Notes: generated by a model from the letters alone, not told the origin. Counted from the first letter of the stretch, positions 11,613-21,168 are shown. The stretch: DNA of 64,000 bases from Alteromonadaceae bacterium 2753L.S.0a.02 (GCA_007827375.1 VISH01000002.1:955001-1019000); one strand, 5' to 3'. Translations and numbers: made by a program.

Positions 11613-12565
11613 TTGAGCGGTACGACGCTTGATTTCGCTGAAATACGATCGAGGTCTTCAACGTCAAACCACAATTTTTTGTATTCGGAATCGTGTAATT
11701 GCTCGTGAAATAACGCGTTTTCTACTGTTATGACATTTCTATGCGAGAGGTGCGCCCTCGCTATGTCGCTGTAAAAGTATTTATAAAAAAGTGTATCGAA
11801 ACTGCCGTCGTCGATAGCCGCTCTAAGGCCCTGCTCCAGCGACTTGGCGAGCCCCGGTTTATTGGGGGAAACAAAGAAATAATAAGCTGCTGGATAGCGC
11901 ATCGCCAAATGCGGTTCTACCATGAGATTGCGTTTCCTCGCTGCTCCGTACTCGTTCCAAACCTCAAGCACTGAGCGGGGGAAATAGTCACAGCGGCCTT
12001 GCTGTAAAACGTCATAAATATGAGCGTTACTCACCGGTGTTGCAATACTGTAACCCGCATTTTTAAGGATTTGCACATCGGGCCAGTCGTGTCCAAGGCA
12101 TGCCCGCAGGCCTTTCAAAGAAGTTGCAGACATACTTTTACTAAAATGAGTAGAATCGCCGCTCTTAATGAAAAACAGTCGCCACCCAATAAGCCCCTTA
12201 TAGATCGGAATTCGTACAGGTAACAGTTGCGCTTCGTTTTCAGCGGAAGTCATCAACCAGTGGACATCGTACCTGCCACTTTTCAAGTACAATTGGCTGC
12301 GGCTTTCCGGGATTGTACCCACTGTAACGGGTTGTAATTCGTGCGGTTTATCGCTGTACCGTATAGCGAGTTTAAGTAGTGCCCGAACATACCTGCCAGA
12401 TGCAGCTCTCTCATTGTCTGCTGCATTGTCTTCCGGGTAACGTACATTGAGATCGGCGCTCTCAGCGTGTGATAACGCGGAAAGCAACAGTAGTGTAGCT
12501 GTAATGCAAAACGCTTTCGTGAATGTGGCCATAGGCGCTGTGTGTTGAATACCCTTAAAGCTCAT
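11609..12565 (-). CDS. Periplasmic solute-binding-like protein, paralogue 2
   Basis: A 318-residue protein with signal peptide (ITATLLLLSALSHAES). A second methionine at 12532 gives a tidier signal peptide, but neither start has a strong Shine-Dalgarno. Conserved blocks shared with its two paralogues are YDVHWLMT, RIPIYKGLIGWR and DYFPRSVLEVW. The fold is that of amino-acid-type binding proteins, with the ligand unknown. It converges on paralogue 1 with a 4-bp overlap at the stops. The tail-to-tail arrangement could be an inverted duplication, but the two proteins have diverged strongly. Confidence 0.75.
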   Translation of the reverse strand: MSFKGIQHTAPMATFTKAFCITATLLLLSALSHAESADLNVRYPEDNAADNERAASGRYVRALLKLAIRYSDKPHELQPVTVGTIPESRSQLYLKSGRYDVHWLMTSAENEAQLLPVRIPIYKGLIGWRLFFIKSGDSTHFSKSMSATSLKGLRACLGHDWPDVQILKNAGYSIATPVSNAHIYDVLQQGRCDYFPRSVLEVWNEYGAARKRNLMVEPHLAMRYPAAYYFFVSPNKPGLAKSLEQGLRAAIDDGSFDTLFYKYFYSDIARAHLSHRNVITVENALFHEQLHDSEYKKLWFDVEDLDRISAKSSVVPLN

Positions 12566-12677
12566 TGAGTTTATTGTAGCCTGTTAGGGGATTAAGTGAC
12601 GTGTATGCATTGTAGCTATTATCTCTTTACAACTCTGTGTAGCCTTTTCAGTGCTTATGTTAATCGAGCCTTGCTGG

Positions 12678-12692
12678 GTAACATAGTGTTAC
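12678..12692. promoter_or_regulatory. Candidate operator upstream of MipA/OmpV gene
   Basis: GTAACA-TAG-TGTTAC is a perfect 6-bp inverted repeat with a 3-bp spacer, 60 bp before the start at 12753. In several gammaproteobacteria MipA/DUF3019 pairs sit next to two-component systems; none is beside this one, so the binding protein is unknown. Confidence 0.35.
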
Positions 12693-12752
12693 AACCTCTT
12701 GTTCGTACTGCAGATAAATTAGGTGCGCGAAAATTTTCTCGGTAATTAGCTA

Positions 12753-13622
12753 ATGAAACTTCGATTTTCCGTCCTAGGATTTCTGTTGGCACTGTCGCTA
12801 ACGCCAGCTGTTAACGCGGCGGACATTGCTGGAGACGTACAAAGTGCGGGTGTAAACCTCAACGAAGACGGCGGCTACCTGGAGTTGGGGGCGGGCATTG
12901 GTTACGTTCACAACTCCTACAATACGCGACAATCGCAAGAGACCAGGGACGCCTTCGCCGATATCGACGGCAGCTTTGTTTATCGTAAAAAGGGCTTTTT
13001 TATTGAGATTGTTCAAGGTACTCAGGATGGCCTGAATCTGGGGTACAACGTCTGGCAAAACCCCCGTTGGTCGGTCGATTTGCTCGGCGCAAGCATGAAT
13101 CAGTTTTACGACCCCGATTTGGACACCGATATCAAGCCCGGTGACGACGAAGCGACCCGCAATGAGAAGCTCTACAACCGTCACAGTTTTTACCTGGGCA
13201 CCGGGGTTAGAGTTTCACACTATATCGACAATTACGTTATTCAGTACCGCTTAGTCACTGATACACTCGGAGGCAATGGTGTCGTGAGCACGCTGCGCGC
13301 CGGGCGAGGCTGGCAGCTTCGCAATTGGAATTTTCATGGGATCGTGAGTGCAAGCTATGTATCAGCAGAAACCAACAACTATTGGTTTGGCGTAAAAGAT
13401 TGGCAGGCGACCGAAAAATATCCAGCATATTCGTCAGATGCCACACTATCGTTCAGCTTACAATTCGGGCTCGCCAAGCCGATCACAGAAAAATGGGTGG
13501 TCAAGGCTTTCGCTGGGTGGATTCAAACTCCCCAGGAAGCGCGCGATAGCCCTTTTGTGGATGATAGTGATGCGTCTTATATAACACTGAGTGTTTTGCG
13601 GGTATTTAGTACAGGGCGCTAA
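12753..13622 (+). CDS. MipA/OmpV-family outer-membrane protein
   Basis: A 289-residue protein with a clean signal peptide (FSVLGFLLALSLTPAVNAAD). The mature part is a beta-barrel of the MipA/OmpV type: YLELGAGIGYV near the start, FVYRKKGFFIEIVQGTQDGLNLGYN in the middle, and a C-terminal ITLSVLRVFSTGR. MipA of E. coli scaffolds the lytic transglycosylase MltA and a penicillin-binding protein, while other members are osmoregulated or stress-linked porin-like barrels. It is followed 6 bp later by a DUF3019 gene, a pairing I know from Shewanella-like bacteria. Confidence 0.82.
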   Translation: MKLRFSVLGFLLALSLTPAVNAADIAGDVQSAGVNLNEDGGYLELGAGIGYVHNSYNTRQSQETRDAFADIDGSFVYRKKGFFIEIVQGTQDGLNLGYNVWQNPRWSVDLLGASMNQFYDPDLDTDIKPGDDEATRNEKLYNRHSFYLGTGVRVSHYIDNYVIQYRLVTDTLGGNGVVSTLRAGRGWQLRNWNFHGIVSASYVSAETNNYWFGVKDWQATEKYPAYSSDATLSFSLQFGLAKPITEKWVVKAFAGWIQTPQEARDSPFVDDSDASYITLSVLRVFSTGR

Positions 13623-13628
13623 CATCGG

Positions 13629-14027
13629 ATGAACTACTCGCGGGCATTGAGGACGGCAGCGCTAATGGCAATTCTGGTTGTTCAACCGGTTTTTGCGCAA
13701 CAAAGGGAAACCCAGGTGCTCTCGGTCACCCCCAACCGGTGTATTGCACTCCGCCAGGGGCAATACTGCTACCAAAAGTTAAAATTTAAATGGCAGGTTG
13801 AAGAGTCTCACGACTATTGCCTGTATGTCTCTGACGATCCGAATCCTTTGGTTTGTTGGCAGGGTACTAAACTCGCGAGTTATGAGCACGATTTCAAGTC
13901 CCTGCAGGATCGAACCTTCTCGCTGCGCGACGAAACCTCTGGCGTTCAATTAGATGAGGTTATCATTGATGTTGCCTGGGTGTATAAAAGCAGTAAAAAA
14001 GTTTCTACCGGATGGCGCTTGTTCTAG
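13629..14027 (+). CDS. DUF3019 secreted protein
   Basis: A 132-residue protein with signal peptide (LMAILVVQPVFAQQ). The mature domain has four conserved cysteines (NRCIALRQGQYCYQKL, DYCLYVS, PLVCWQG), probably two disulfides, and ends VAWVYKSSKKVSTGWRLF. This matches the DUF3019 pattern, a small periplasmic immunoglobulin-like domain of unknown role found next to MipA/OmpV genes. It is co-directional with, and 6 bp from, the MipA/OmpV gene, so they probably act together at the envelope. Confidence 0.75.
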   Translation: MNYSRALRTAALMAILVVQPVFAQQRETQVLSVTPNRCIALRQGQYCYQKLKFKWQVEESHDYCLYVSDDPNPLVCWQGTKLASYEHDFKSLQDRTFSLRDETSGVQLDEVIIDVAWVYKSSKKVSTGWRLF

Positions 14028-14177
14028 GCCCCAGACCACTTTACGAACCCACCTCATATCCAAATTCTTCCTGCTTTGCAATTTATTGCCCCGCGTGAGT
14101 TGGTTACAATAGCGTCCCTTTTGGTTGAGTTTTCTAACCAGAATACAAATAGTAATAAAATCAAGGTTTTAGCGAGT

Positions 14178-15761
14178 ATGGGTGGTAGTAAATTAGGTTT
14201 AGAAATCGATAAAAGGCGCACATTTGCGATTATTTCCCACCCAGACGCCGGTAAAACCACCATCACGGAAAAACTCCTGTTGTTTGGAAATGCCATTCAA
14301 TTAGCGGGTTCTGTTAAAGGTAAGCGAGGCCCGCACGCAAAATCAGACTGGATGACAATGGAACAGGAACGCGGCATATCGGTCACTTCATCTGTTATGC
14401 AGTTTCCCTACAAAGAACGGATCGTGAACCTGTTGGATACTCCTGGGCACGAAGATTTTTCTGAAGATACCTACCGCACGCTCACCGCAGTGGATTCCGT
14501 TCTCATGGTCATCGATGGTGCCAAAGGCGTCGAAGATCGAACCATTAAGTTAATGGAGGTCTGCCGTTTACGCGATACACCCATTTTATCGTTTATTAAC
14601 AAGATGGATCGTGATATTAGAGACCCGATCGAGGTCATGGATGAGGTCGAAGATGTATTGAAAATAGCCGCGGCTCCAATCAACTGGCCGCTAGGTATGG
14701 GCAAAGAGTTTCGCGGTGTTTACAACTTGTACACTGACACCATTCATGTTTACCGCCAAGGGCAGGGGCACACTATTCCCGAAGATCTTCAAATAAAGGG
14801 AATTGCCAGTGCAGAGGCTACCAACTTGTTGGGTGCATACGCTGATGAACTTCGTGAAGAGATCGAACTGGTGCGCGGTGCAACTCACGAATTTGATCTC
14901 GAGGCCTATCTGGCCGGGGATCTGACACCGGTATTTTTCGGCACAGCATTGGGGAATTTCGGAGTTCGTGAAATGCTTGATGGTTTTGTGGAATGGGCGC
15001 CGCCGCCACTTGGTCGCGATACCACGCAGCGCCAGGTGGCAGCCCGGGAAGAAGATTTTTCTGGTTTTATTTTTAAAATACAGGCAAATATGGACCCAAA
15101 ACACCGCGATCGAATTGCATTTATGCGGGTGTGTTCCGGGCGCTATACCAAAGGTATGAAAATGCGTCATGTACGCTTGGGGAAAGACGTAAAAATTGCC
15201 GATGCAGTTACCTTTCTGGCGGGCGACCGTAGTCAGGTGGAAGAGGCAATCTCTGGTGATATTATTGGCTTGCACAACCATGGCACCATTCAAATTGGTG
15301 ATACCTTTACTACCGGAGAGGAGCTTCGCTTCTCCGGTATCCCGCATTTTGCCCCAGAGCTATTTCGCCGGATTCGCCTAAAAGATCCTTTAAAAACCAA
15401 ACAATTGCAGCGTGGTTTGCAACAGCTTTCGGAAGAGGGGTCGACGCAGGTATTTTTCCCCATTAACAATAACGATATTGTTGTTGGAGCCGTGGGTGTT
15501 TTGCAATTCGAAGTGGTCGCTTTCCGTCTTAAAGACGAATATAAAGTTGAAGCTATCTACGAGCCCGTAAACGTAAATACGGCGCGTTGGGTGGAATGCA
15601 ACGATGAAAAAAAATTCGCTGAATTTAAACGTAAATGTGCCGATAATCTTGCAATTGATGGCGGGGGTCATCTTACCTATCTGGCGCCAACTCGGGTAAA
15701 TCTATCGTTGAGTGAGGAAAGGTACCCTGATGTCACGTTCCGGGCCACTCGAGAACACTAG
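14178..15761 (+). CDS. prfC: Peptide chain release factor 3 (RF3)
   Basis: From ATG 14178 the protein is 527 residues, close to E. coli RF3 (529). The longer frame from 14076 adds a non-conserved leader. It is a cytoplasmic translational GTPase that removes RF1/RF2 from the ribosome after termination. Seen: the P-loop SHPDAGKTTITEKLL, switch I region with MTMEQERGISVTSS, DTPGHEDFSEDT (G3) and INKMDRD (G4), followed by domain II/III with GVLQFEV. All GTPase motifs are intact. It is followed 8 bp later by an acyltransferase gene. Confidence 0.96.
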   Translation: MGGSKLGLEIDKRRTFAIISHPDAGKTTITEKLLLFGNAIQLAGSVKGKRGPHAKSDWMTMEQERGISVTSSVMQFPYKERIVNLLDTPGHEDFSEDTYRTLTAVDSVLMVIDGAKGVEDRTIKLMEVCRLRDTPILSFINKMDRDIRDPIEVMDEVEDVLKIAAAPINWPLGMGKEFRGVYNLYTDTIHVYRQGQGHTIPEDLQIKGIASAEATNLLGAYADELREEIELVRGATHEFDLEAYLAGDLTPVFFGTALGNFGVREMLDGFVEWAPPPLGRDTTQRQVAAREEDFSGFIFKIQANMDPKHRDRIAFMRVCSGRYTKGMKMRHVRLGKDVKIADAVTFLAGDRSQVEEAISGDIIGLHNHGTIQIGDTFTTGEELRFSGIPHFAPELFRRIRLKDPLKTKQLQRGLQQLSEEGSTQVFFPINNNDIVVGAVGVLQFEVVAFRLKDEYKVEAIYEPVNVNTARWVECNDEKKFAEFKRKCADNLAIDGGGHLTYLAPTRVNLSLSEERYPDVTFRATREH

Positions 15762-15769
15762 GCGTAAGC

Positions 15770-16384
15770 ATGAACAGGCCTGACACAAGCGGTTGTGATT
15801 TGTACCCTGCCATTCCAGACGAAATGCCGCGCGCGGGCGGTCCATTGCGTTGCTGGATCGGTCGCCAGCTTATGCGATTACTAGGCTGGCGATTGGAAGG
15901 AGAGTTTCCAAAAGAAAAGCAATTGGTGTTAGCCGCTGCACCACATACATCGAATTGGGATTTTATTTTGGCGATGCTATTGGTGATGATGCTGGGTGTA
16001 CGCATTTCCTACCTCATGAAGAAAGAGGCATTTTTCTGGCCGTTGGGTGGTTTGTTTATGAAACTTGGCGGAATTCCGATTAATCGCAAAGCGGCAGAAG
16101 ATATTGTGGGACAGGTTGCCAGCTGGTATCAGCAACATGAAAAAGTGTGGGTGGTAATCACTCCGGAAGGCACACGCTCCAAAGTTAAAAAATGGAAAAC
16201 GGGTTTTTTACGGATTGCCGAACGGGCACAGGTCCCTGTATGCATTGTTGGCTGGGATTACCCCTCGAAAACCATGCATATTGGTCCGTTGTGGCAATTG
16301 ACCGGAGACCACGAAGCCGATGCTGAGAATATTCGCTCATACATTGCGAAACATTACACCGCCCGCTACCCCGATAAACAATAA
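15770..16384 (+). CDS. PlsC-type 1-acyl-glycerophosphate acyltransferase family
   Basis: A 204-residue membrane-associated acyltransferase. Motif I is APHTSNWD (H-x4-D), followed by a hydrophobic segment (ILAMLLVMMLGVRISYLM), then GGIPINRK (motif II) and TPEGTRSK (motif III). The family acylates lysophosphatidic acid or related lysolipids. This short form is common as a second, accessory PlsC-like enzyme. It lies between prfC and an AI-2E-type permease with gaps under 15 bp, so all three may share a transcript. Confidence 0.87.
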   Translation: MNRPDTSGCDLYPAIPDEMPRAGGPLRCWIGRQLMRLLGWRLEGEFPKEKQLVLAAAPHTSNWDFILAMLLVMMLGVRISYLMKKEAFFWPLGGLFMKLGGIPINRKAAEDIVGQVASWYQQHEKVWVVITPEGTRSKVKKWKTGFLRIAERAQVPVCIVGWDYPSKTMHIGPLWQLTGDHEADAENIRSYIAKHYTARYPDKQ

Positions 16385-16398
16385 AAGGTTTTAGCGCA

Positions 16399-17460
16399 AT
16401 GGAACAACGCTCGCCGATTGTACGTTTTTTAATGGGACTTGCAGCCTTTGTTGTTGTAGTGGCAGGTATGAAATCCGCCGAAACCTTGTTAGTACCATTC
16501 CTGCTCTCGTTGTTCATCGCAGTAATTTGTACCCCTCCAATGCTGTGGCTTAAATCAAGAGGATTACCTGGTTGGTTGGCAATGCTGATTGTGGTTGCAA
16601 ATATTGTGGTGTTGGGCGCGCTGATTGGCATAGTGGTAGGCGCTTCTATTGCCGACTTCAGGCAGGACTTACCAACCTATCAACAACGGCTCACCGATCT
16701 CACCGGAGCCCTAATCGATAAATTGGCTGGTCATGGGTTTGAAATAGACCCGCAGCAAATCCGTTCAAGCTTCAATCCAGCGGCCGCGCTATCACTGGCG
16801 GGGAACACCTTGGCGTCACTGGGTAATCTCATGACCAATGCATTCCTCATATTACTAACTGTAGTCTTCATTCTTGGCGAAGAAGTCGGCTTCGCGGAAA
16901 AATTGAAGAGTACGTCGAGAAATTCCCAGAAAACAATTACTGCGATCAACCAGTTTAGTGCAAGTGTAAACCGCTACATGGCCCTTAAAGCTCTTATGAG
17001 TTTGCTTACTGGAGTGCTCATACTGGTGTGGCTTTATTTTCTTGGAGTCGATTATTTCGTGCTTTGGGGCATGCTGGCATTTTTACTAAATTTTGTGCCT
17101 ACGCTTGGTTCGATTATTGCCGCAGTTCCTGCAGTGCTGCTTGCCATCGTACAATTGGGCGTGGGAGATGCGGTACTAACGGCCTTGGGTTTTTTGGCGG
17201 TAAATTTTGGTGTTGGTAATGTGCTGGAACCCCGCTTGATGGGGCGCGGTCTGGATTTATCCACCTTAGTAGTTTTTCTGTCGTTGGTTTTTTGGGGATG
17301 GGTACTGGGGCCAGTCGGTATGTTGCTTTCTATTCCCCTAACAATGACCGTGAAAATTGCCCTGGAAAGTTTCGATGATACTCGCTGGATAGGTGTGTTA
17401 TTGAGTTCTGGTCGCAGCGTATTAAAAACGCAATTAACGTTAACAAATTTTAAGCCCTAA
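16399..17460 (+). CDS. AI-2E family transporter (YdiK/PerM-like)
   Basis: A 353-residue integral membrane protein. Two N-terminal helix pairs (FLMGLAAFVVVVAGM; LLVPFLLSLFIAVICTPPMLWL), a soluble stretch at about 90-140, then several helices including FLLNFVPTLGSIIAAVPAVLLAI, the signature region of the family. Members are described as autoinducer-2 exporters (TqsA) or Na+/H+ antiporters, so the substrate is open. It converges on sthA with an 11-bp overlap of the coding ends. Confidence 0.87.
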   Translation: MEQRSPIVRFLMGLAAFVVVVAGMKSAETLLVPFLLSLFIAVICTPPMLWLKSRGLPGWLAMLIVVANIVVLGALIGIVVGASIADFRQDLPTYQQRLTDLTGALIDKLAGHGFEIDPQQIRSSFNPAAALSLAGNTLASLGNLMTNAFLILLTVVFILGEEVGFAEKLKSTSRNSQKTITAINQFSASVNRYMALKALMSLLTGVLILVWLYFLGVDYFVLWGMLAFLLNFVPTLGSIIAAVPAVLLAIVQLGVGDAVLTALGFLAVNFGVGNVLEPRLMGRGLDLSTLVVFLSLVFWGWVLGPVGMLLSIPLTMTVKIALESFDDTRWIGVLLSSGRSVLKTQLTLTNFKP

Positions 17461-18850
17461 GCTTACGGGCGTGTATGATTTCCAGTGCTGCTGCGCGATA
17501 GGCCTCCGCGAGCGTCGGAAAATTAAAAATTGTTTCAACAAAAAAATCGACAGAGCATTGGTTAAGCAATGCCATCTGGCCAATATGGATAAGCTCAGTA
17601 GCACCCTCGCCAACGATCATCACTCCTAAAATTGTTTTGCCATCCTTCGCGCATACTATTTTGAGTAAGCCGTTTTGTATGCCGGAAATCTGGCCTCGTG
17701 CAATTTCATCGAAGCGTGCGGTACCGACAAAAATATCTCCGTATTTTTCGCGGGCTTGGGTTTCACTAAGCCCTACTGATGAAAGCTCCGGAATCGAATA
17801 AATGCCCGCGGGAATCGTATTGTGCATATTTCCGGTTTCGATTTGTAACGCATTACAGGCCGCGCGACGACCTTGCTCCATGGAGGCTGAAGCCAGAGAG
17901 GGGGGGCCAATCACATCGCCAGCTGCGTATATTCCGGCCACGTCGGTTTGTAATTGGTCATCGACACTAATCAGGCCGCGCTGGTTCAATTGTAAACCCG
18001 CATTTTCAATATGCAGTTCTTTTACATTGGCGACCCGCCCAGCAGCACACAGTAATTTATCGCTGCTGATAACAGAGCCATCATCGCATTCCGTAACCAC
18101 TGCGTCTATGCCATTCCAAAAGCAGCGGGTAATTTTGGTGTTGCCTTTCCATGTTCCGCCCATATGGTGAAAGCCACTGATGAAAGTATCTGTGAGGTCG
18201 TCGTCGAGAAAACCAAGGGGGCGCGGGTACTTATCGATCATTGTCACTTTGACGCCAAGCGCCTGGAAAATAGAAGCATATTCGCTCGCGATAACACCAC
18301 CACCTAACACTGTCAGGCTTTTTGGTAGATACAGCATCGATAGAATGGAGTCGCTGTCAAACAAATGTTCGTGATCGATGGGTATATCGTCGGGTTTTCT
18401 GGGGTGCGAACCCGTTGCAATTAGAATATGTTGACTGCGATAGAGCTGCTTCGTTCCGCTTACATTTTCCACCTGAATTTCACGCTCGTTAACAAATGTT
18501 GCCCGGCCGTGAATGAGCTCTACGCCGCTGCGTTGTAGTTGCTTTCGCATGTAATTGTCATGCGCCTCTAACACTTCACTTAAGCGGTTAATGAGTGTGG
18601 CTAGCTCCATATCCTCCGCGAGTTTAAAGTTGGCAATTTGCGCATTCATTCGCATGTTTTTAACGCGTAGCGCGTTCTCACGAAGTGTTTTTGATGGAAT
18701 GGTACCGCGCTGCACACAGGCGCCACCGAGTTCACGGGTTTTTTCAATAAGCGCAACGCTCGCACCATTTCGAGCCGCCTCAACGGCTGCTTTTTGCCCA
18801 GCAGGCCCACTGCCAATAACCAGCAGGTCGAAACTAATGGTTTGACTCAT
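17450..18850 (-). CDS. sthA: Soluble pyridine nucleotide transhydrogenase
   Basis: A 466-residue flavoprotein, the family's usual length. It moves hydride between NADPH and NAD+ in the cytoplasm and so balances the two pools. Seen: the FAD-binding VIGSGPAGQKAAVEAARNG, GACVQRGTIPSKTLR (SthA has a single cysteine here, not the CxxxxC redox pair of dihydrolipoamide dehydrogenase), a second Rossmann motif LGGGVIASEYA and the FAD-ribityl motif IYAAGDVIGPPSLA. The upstream HDOD gene overlaps its start by 4 bp (ATGA), so translation is coupled. Confidence 0.94.
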   Translation of the reverse strand: MSQTISFDLLVIGSGPAGQKAAVEAARNGASVALIEKTRELGGACVQRGTIPSKTLRENALRVKNMRMNAQIANFKLAEDMELATLINRLSEVLEAHDNYMRKQLQRSGVELIHGRATFVNEREIQVENVSGTKQLYRSQHILIATGSHPRKPDDIPIDHEHLFDSDSILSMLYLPKSLTVLGGGVIASEYASIFQALGVKVTMIDKYPRPLGFLDDDLTDTFISGFHHMGGTWKGNTKITRCFWNGIDAVVTECDDGSVISSDKLLCAAGRVANVKELHIENAGLQLNQRGLISVDDQLQTDVAGIYAAGDVIGPPSLASASMEQGRRAACNALQIETGNMHNTIPAGIYSIPELSSVGLSETQAREKYGDIFVGTARFDEIARGQISGIQNGLLKIVCAKDGKTILGVMIVGEGATELIHIGQMALLNQCSVDFFVETIFNFPTLAEAYRAAALEIIHARKLRA

Positions 18851-19722
18851 GCTTGAAGGGCCTCCATTGCTGATTGGACGGCTGGCTCTTTTTCGAGTAT
18901 CTCTAAAATTTCATCCTGATAGAGATCCAAATCTGCGAGTACTGGCTGTACCACAAGCTGGTCCCGGGTGAGGCAACCCTCTTGACCTTGTTCGCACATA
19001 AAATGGTCTGCGAATTCGGCTCCGGCGCGGGCGATCATTGTGGGTTTTATCGCGTCGCCAGCGTTTTGGTAATCGTCAAAATGGCGCACAACCTCAATGA
19101 CAATTTGTGGCATTTCCCATTGTTCTACCACCTTTACTCCAATTGCACGCTGGTACTTATCCTCCAAAGAAATAAGAGAGCGTTTATCAATCGTAAATTT
19201 AATGTCTTTAGCAACCGAAATTATTGTTTGCGTGGCGACTGGTCGGCCTATGTCGTGTAACAACCCTGTTAAAAATGCCGCCTCTACATTTCGCCGGCAG
19301 GCACGTGCTATTTCTTTCGCCCACAAACCGGCTAACAACGAATAGCGAATTTCGTATTGAATGTGGCTTTCGAATCCAGGCGCGTTGAACAGTGAGGAAT
19401 TTATAGACGCGGCAAGAGCGATTTCAGATATCAATTTCATACCCAGGCGGGCGATTGCTTGTTGCAGTGAAATCAATGTTGCGTTTGGGCTGTAGAGTGC
19501 AGAATTTGCTACTCGCATCACATGACCTGCCAATATTTGGTCACTCTGAATCAATTTAGCAAGTTGCATGGCATCTGATTTCGGGTCTTGCGTCAGTCTG
19601 ACCACACGACCGGCAACTTCTGGGAGCATTGGCACATCTATCTGGTTGCTGCGGATTTGCGCATCTATGGCCGATTCGAGAGGCTCGAGACCAGAGAGAG
19701 GGGCGGCTTCAGCATTCTTCAT
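18847..19722 (-). CDS. HDOD domain protein
   Basis: From ATG 19722 (AAGG about 9 nt upstream; a TTG at 19752 is the longer alternative) the protein is 291 residues. The HDOD domain fills it: LPEVAGRVVRLTQDPKSDAMQLAKLIQSDQIL, then FLTGLLHDIGRP, the H-D of an HD-like fold, and VGVKVVEQWEMP-like sequence. HDOD proteins are non-catalytic HD relatives used in signalling. It is coupled to sthA by a 4-bp overlap, an odd pairing of signalling and redox genes. Confidence 0.85.
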   Translation of the reverse strand: MKNAEAAPLSGLEPLESAIDAQIRSNQIDVPMLPEVAGRVVRLTQDPKSDAMQLAKLIQSDQILAGHVMRVANSALYSPNATLISLQQAIARLGMKLISEIALAASINSSLFNAPGFESHIQYEIRYSLLAGLWAKEIARACRRNVEAAFLTGLLHDIGRPVATQTIISVAKDIKFTIDKRSLISLEDKYQRAIGVKVVEQWEMPQIVIEVVRHFDDYQNAGDAIKPTMIARAGAEFADHFMCEQGQEGCLTRDQLVVQPVLADLDLYQDEILEILEKEPAVQSAMEALQA

Positions 19723-19953
19723 AAGGTGACCTTCGGTTGGCTGTGGCGACAATGTTTAGCTGGGCTTATTTAAATTTAGCACGTTGGCGAGGGCTTACAC
19801 GGTTCAAATTGGCGTGTGAATCTCTTTGATAGTTGGGGAAGTTGGTAAATATCTGCGGCTTGAACTATTTTGAGTTAGCAAGACTTAAAGTACTGATATT
19901 CTTATTTCAGTACCCTCTGAGCAGGTGCGCAAGGTTGCGAGCAGGTTTTAAGA

Positions 19954-21168
19954 ATGAATTCACATAAAATTTTGGTGATAGTGCCAGGAAAACTTTCGGA
20001 ACAAGCGGCATACATCACAGAGCATTTTCAGGCGGAATCAGTTAATTCGGTTGAAATCGGCCTTGAGGCACTGCAGCAGTCAGAGTTCAAATTAGCCATC
20101 TATGACGCTCCACACTCAGAAATTTTGAATCTCGAGAATTGCGCCAAACTTTTGCAAAATGATGAAATGCAAGGCATACCTCTAATTGTGCTTTCCCATC
20201 AATACGCTCTTCAGGACAAATTAAAAGCCTTCGAAATCGGCTGCGATGACTTTATTGATGCTACCGTCAGCGGTGACGAAGCTTGTGCACGAGTGACCAA
20301 AAGCATCTTCAACCAGATAGCCAATCAACAGCTTAAATCCCGACTTACTCAGGCTCATCAAACGGCCCATACCGCCATGGCGGACAACAGTGATCTGGGT
20401 GCAAATATTCAATTTTTATTGGCGATAAACGATTGTGATAACCTCGATGAATTGGGTCAGCAATTTTTTGCAACCTTACGCCGTTATGGTCTGCATTGCA
20501 GTTTACAAATGCGAAGTGTGATGGGAGACAAAAATATGGAAGCACACGGCATGGCAAAGGATCTGGAATCACAGCTATTGAGTCAACTGGCCGATGCCGA
20601 TCGCTATATAGATTTTGGTACGCGTACCATTGTAAATTACGATAAAGTTTCACTATTGATTAAAAATATGCCGAAAGACGCGCCCGAAAAATACGGAGCG
20701 ATAAAAGACAATACTTTTGCGTTACTTCAAGGGCTAAACGCAAGAATCAAGGCTCTGGAAGATCGTCATCATCTCATGCAGGAAAAGGCGTCACTGCTAA
20801 AACTTTCTGAAGATGTAAGCAATGTAATGAATTCCTTAAAAGACTCTTATCAAACAGTGATGTGCGATATTGTTAACGAGGTGGAAAACGTTGCTGAATT
20901 GATCCAAATGAAATTGCCGACGCTCGCTCTTACCGAAGAGCACGAAAACTTTCTGGAAAATGCTACAACCCGGGCAATCACTGAAACGAACCGTATATTT
21001 AACGACGGTTTGAAGGTGGATGAATGCTTTGCCAAGCTCGAAGAAGCCATCGAGCACAGTTTACGTACTGTAGAATTGGCTTCCGACGGCCAGGCAAACG
21101 GTAAGAAAGGTCTCGGAAATACTGTGGCCGGTGGTAATCAGGATGATGCATCCATCGAACTTTTCTAA
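19954..21168 (+). CDS. Receiver-like regulatory protein with helical C-terminus
   Basis: A 404-residue cytoplasmic protein. Residues 1-125 have a CheY-like pattern: ILVIVPG, LAIYDAP with an Asp at the phosphorylation strand, PLIVLSH and a helix-rich end. The usual N-terminal acidic pair is missing, so phosphorylation is doubtful. Residues 130-380 are mostly helical, with LEDRHHLMQEKASLL as a likely coiled coil. No output domain is recognised. The very C-terminus, QDDASIELF, resembles the short Q-D-D-I-D-x-L-F linear motif seen in FliM-type and other signalling proteins. It lies alone between the HDOD gene (divergent) and an unknown gene. Confidence 0.6.
   Translation: MNSHKILVIVPGKLSEQAAYITEHFQAESVNSVEIGLEALQQSEFKLAIYDAPHSEILNLENCAKLLQNDEMQGIPLIVLSHQYALQDKLKAFEIGCDDFIDATVSGDEACARVTKSIFNQIANQQLKSRLTQAHQTAHTAMADNSDLGANIQFLLAINDCDNLDELGQQFFATLRRYGLHCSLQMRSVMGDKNMEAHGMAKDLESQLLSQLADADRYIDFGTRTIVNYDKVSLLIKNMPKDAPEKYGAIKDNTFALLQGLNARIKALEDRHHLMQEKASLLKLSEDVSNVMNSLKDSYQTVMCDIVNEVENVAELIQMKLPTLALTEEHENFLENATTRAITETNRIFNDGLKVDECFAKLEEAIEHSLRTVELASDGQANGKKGLGNTVAGGNQDDASIELF

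Noticed and set aside
10698..12565. Composite transposon or inverted-repeat mobile element formed by the two paralogues
   Set aside because: No transposase and no terminal repeats were seen, and the proteins are strongly diverged.
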